Positions 37,201-40,200 of a stretch of DNA of 64,000 nt are shown one piece after another. The position numbers and the translations under genes were made by a program. Under the pieces are notes generated by a model. That model was not told the origin of the DNA. It saw only the letters and a list, made by a program, of their open reading frames with translations, and made no database searches. Every line of letters begins with the position of its first letter. Positions within the stretch are counted from its first letter, which is position 1. This DNA comes from Streptomyces sp. NBC_00102 (GTDB lineage Bacteria; Actinomycetota; Actinomycetes; Streptomycetales; Streptomycetaceae): NCBI RefSeq assembly GCF_026343115.1, contig NZ_JAPEMC010000002.1, positions 620,001 to 684,000 of the forward strand. The letters are read 5' to 3'.

Positions 37201-40200
37201 CGAGCCCCGGAACTTCGTCCTGCCGGCCTACCAGGTCGGTGATGTCGTGCACCGTCCGGAACTCGAACTCTCCGACGACTCCGTGGTCCTCGCGCTGTTC
37301 GCCGGCGGCGGCGTCACCATCCCGGAGCTGACCCCGCTCCCGGCCGCCTCCCCGCCGCGGCCACAGGCGGCGGCACCGGGGGGAAACCTCGTACGGGCCC
37401 GGTTGCAGGCTCTGGGTTCGGTCGTGGACGAGAGCTGGAGCCGCCACGAGGCAGCGATCCAGAACGCCTTCGGCTCCGAGCGGCTGGCGGCGAACCTCGC
37501 GCTGATGAGCCGGGGCGTGCTGCGCGGGCCTTCCTTCGACGGCAGCGCGGCCCACGGCAGGGCGCGCATCGTCTCGTCGGCGCGGGTGCGGAGCCTGGCC
37601 TACCTGAAGCTGGTCCCGGGCTCCGAGCTGAACGTGGTCAACGAGACCGGTTCCTCCTCCGCGGTGCGCAGCGGCTTCTCCACCCTGAACCAGGGCCAGG
37701 GTGCCGCGGGCGCGTCCTTCGGTTTCACGGCCGGCACGTCGTGGCAGCCGACGGCGGGCTGGGGACGGGGGAAGCGCGAGCGCGAGTTCTTCCGTACGGC
37801 GCAGTCGGCCAAGGAGCTCGCCAACAGCAAGTTCAAGGAGGAGATGGCGCTCTACGCGGGCGAAGCGGTCTTCCGCTTCGGAGTGATCGGCGGCCAGGAG
37901 CGGCAGACGCGCGGAACGGCCACGAACGAGGGCGACGACGTCGTCGTGCCGTTCTTCGTGGCGATCCCGACCCGGCTGACCCGGCCCCACACGGTGGAGC
38001 GGGCCGGAGCGCAGATCTTCCACGCGCAGATCGCCGAGCCCGTCGGGGCCGCCCAAGTGGCCGCGCCCGCCGGGGTGGTCGCGCCCGCCGGGGTGGCCGC
38101 GCCCGCCGGGGTGGCCGCGCCCGCCGGGGTGGTCGCGGCGGCCTCGGGGGAAGTTCCCACGCGGGTTCCCGTCCCCTCTACGGAGTCCGCGCGGGAACCC
38201 GCGTCCGCGACGGACCCGGGACCCCCGCCGTCCGTGCGTGACCAGTCCGTGCTGCCCGAGGACACGCAGATCCTCTCCCTGGGAAAGAAGGGACAGAACA
38301 TCACCACGACGGTGTTCCGCTCGCTCCGCGCCCAGTTGGGGGAGAGGGAGCTGGCCGAGGAGGAGGTGGCGTACGAGATGCTGCTCAGCCCCGGCTTCCT
38401 GCGGCCCCGGCTCGTCTCCCTCTCCTCCGCCTCGGCACGCAATCTGCGCACGCCCGAGCCCGCGGACCCACTTCCCGTGCATACCGCCACCGGCCGGCAC
38501 TCACGGGTCGTGTTCACGAGCGTGGGGGCCCGGGATTTCGCCTTCGAGCGGACCGTGAAGTCGTTCGAGGCGGAGACAGGCACGGAGGAGAGCGCCGTCA
38601 CCGGCCACGCCGAGGACAGGATGCGGCGCACCACGCGCATCCTCGACAGCGTGGTGACCGCGCCGTACACCACGGTCCAGAACACCGTCACCGCCAACCG
38701 GGACACCAGCCGCAGCACGGTCACGGACGCGGGCACCACTCTCGGGAGGAAGACCAAGGCCACCGAGTCCTACGGGGTGTTCAACGGCACCATGCGCCTG
38801 CGAGGGCGCGTCGAGTACCGGCGCGGGGACACCTGGGTGGCCCCGGCCGACGTACGGCCGTTCACGGTTGACGTGCCCGTCCGCGCCGCCTTCCCCACCG
38901 CCCACCTGGTGAGGCCCCCCGGGAGCCCGGCACCGGACACCGGAGGGGGAACCCGGCGGCCGTCGCGGAGCACGCTGTTCAGCCGCCGGCTCCGGGAGAG
39001 CGACGTCACCGGCCGGGTCCAGGTGCTGTTGCCCGAAGACGCCCCCGGCGGCCCGCTGGGCGGGCTGGAGGCACACGGCGTCGCGCTCTTCGGCCGCACG
39101 CAGTGGGCCAGGAGTAGCGAGGTGCTGGCGCACAAGGTGCGGGCCACCGACCTGACCGCCGCCGCCCGGGGCGCCTTCGACGGCCAGCCGGTCGTCATCA
39201 CCTTCCCCGGCGGCCACGCGGAAGTGACGTTGATGCTGCGCGGGACGACGGTGCCGGAACACGACCGCCAGGTCGACACCGTCGAGTTCAACATCGGCAA
39301 CACGCGCGAGCACAACGAGGACAGCGTCGACGGCGACAACACGCAGTCCCGCGCCACCTTCACCTCCCAGCGCATGAGCGTGACCGGCAGGGCCGAGGCG
39401 GTCCCCGGCGTCGCCCCGCTCGGCACTCTCGCCTACCAGTGGACCAGGGGCCAGGAGAACTCGGAGTCCCGCCTGACCAACGTCGGCGCCGGGGGCGGGA
39501 CCAAGAGCAAGACCAAGGGCTCCGTCTTCCGCGACGAGGTCGACCTCCTCCTCACGGTGCACCGCGACTTCGCCGGCTCCCAGGCCCGGTTCGCCGCGAT
39601 GAAGCTGTTCGTCGCGGACAACTGGCGGTCCCGCGCCATGCGGAAGAGGGTCGAGCGCCAGCAGGAACTGCTCGACGCCCTGACGACGGCCGCCACGGAG
39701 GAGCAGCAGGCCGTACCGGACCGTACGGAGGACGGCCGTACGGCGAGTGCTCGTACGGAGGATGCCCGTACGGAGGATGCCCTCGCGGAAGCCGGCCTCG
39801 CTCCCGCGGACCTGGTCACGGACACCACCGTGCCGGTCACGGACACCACCGGGCCGGTCACGGACTCCGCCGGTTCGGCCGCCGCCCCGCCAGCCGCCGC
39901 GCCGAAGCCCGCCGTACCGAGGCCCGCACTGACCGACGCCGAGAAGTGGGCGATCCAGCGGGCCGGCCACTTCCAGGCGACGCTTCCGGGCCGGATGACC
40001 CACACCTCTCCCACCCGTACGACCGAACTCATCGAATCCGCGGAGGCTTCCGCATCCGGGCAGCAGACGGAGCAGAACCCCCCGCCCCGGCGGATCAAGG
40101 CCCCGATGCTCCGGGGGACCACGGTCCAGATGCGCTCACTGTCGTCCGTCGAGAGTGTCCGTCGCCTGGTCGCCGGCCGAGGCGCGGAGCTCTACGACTC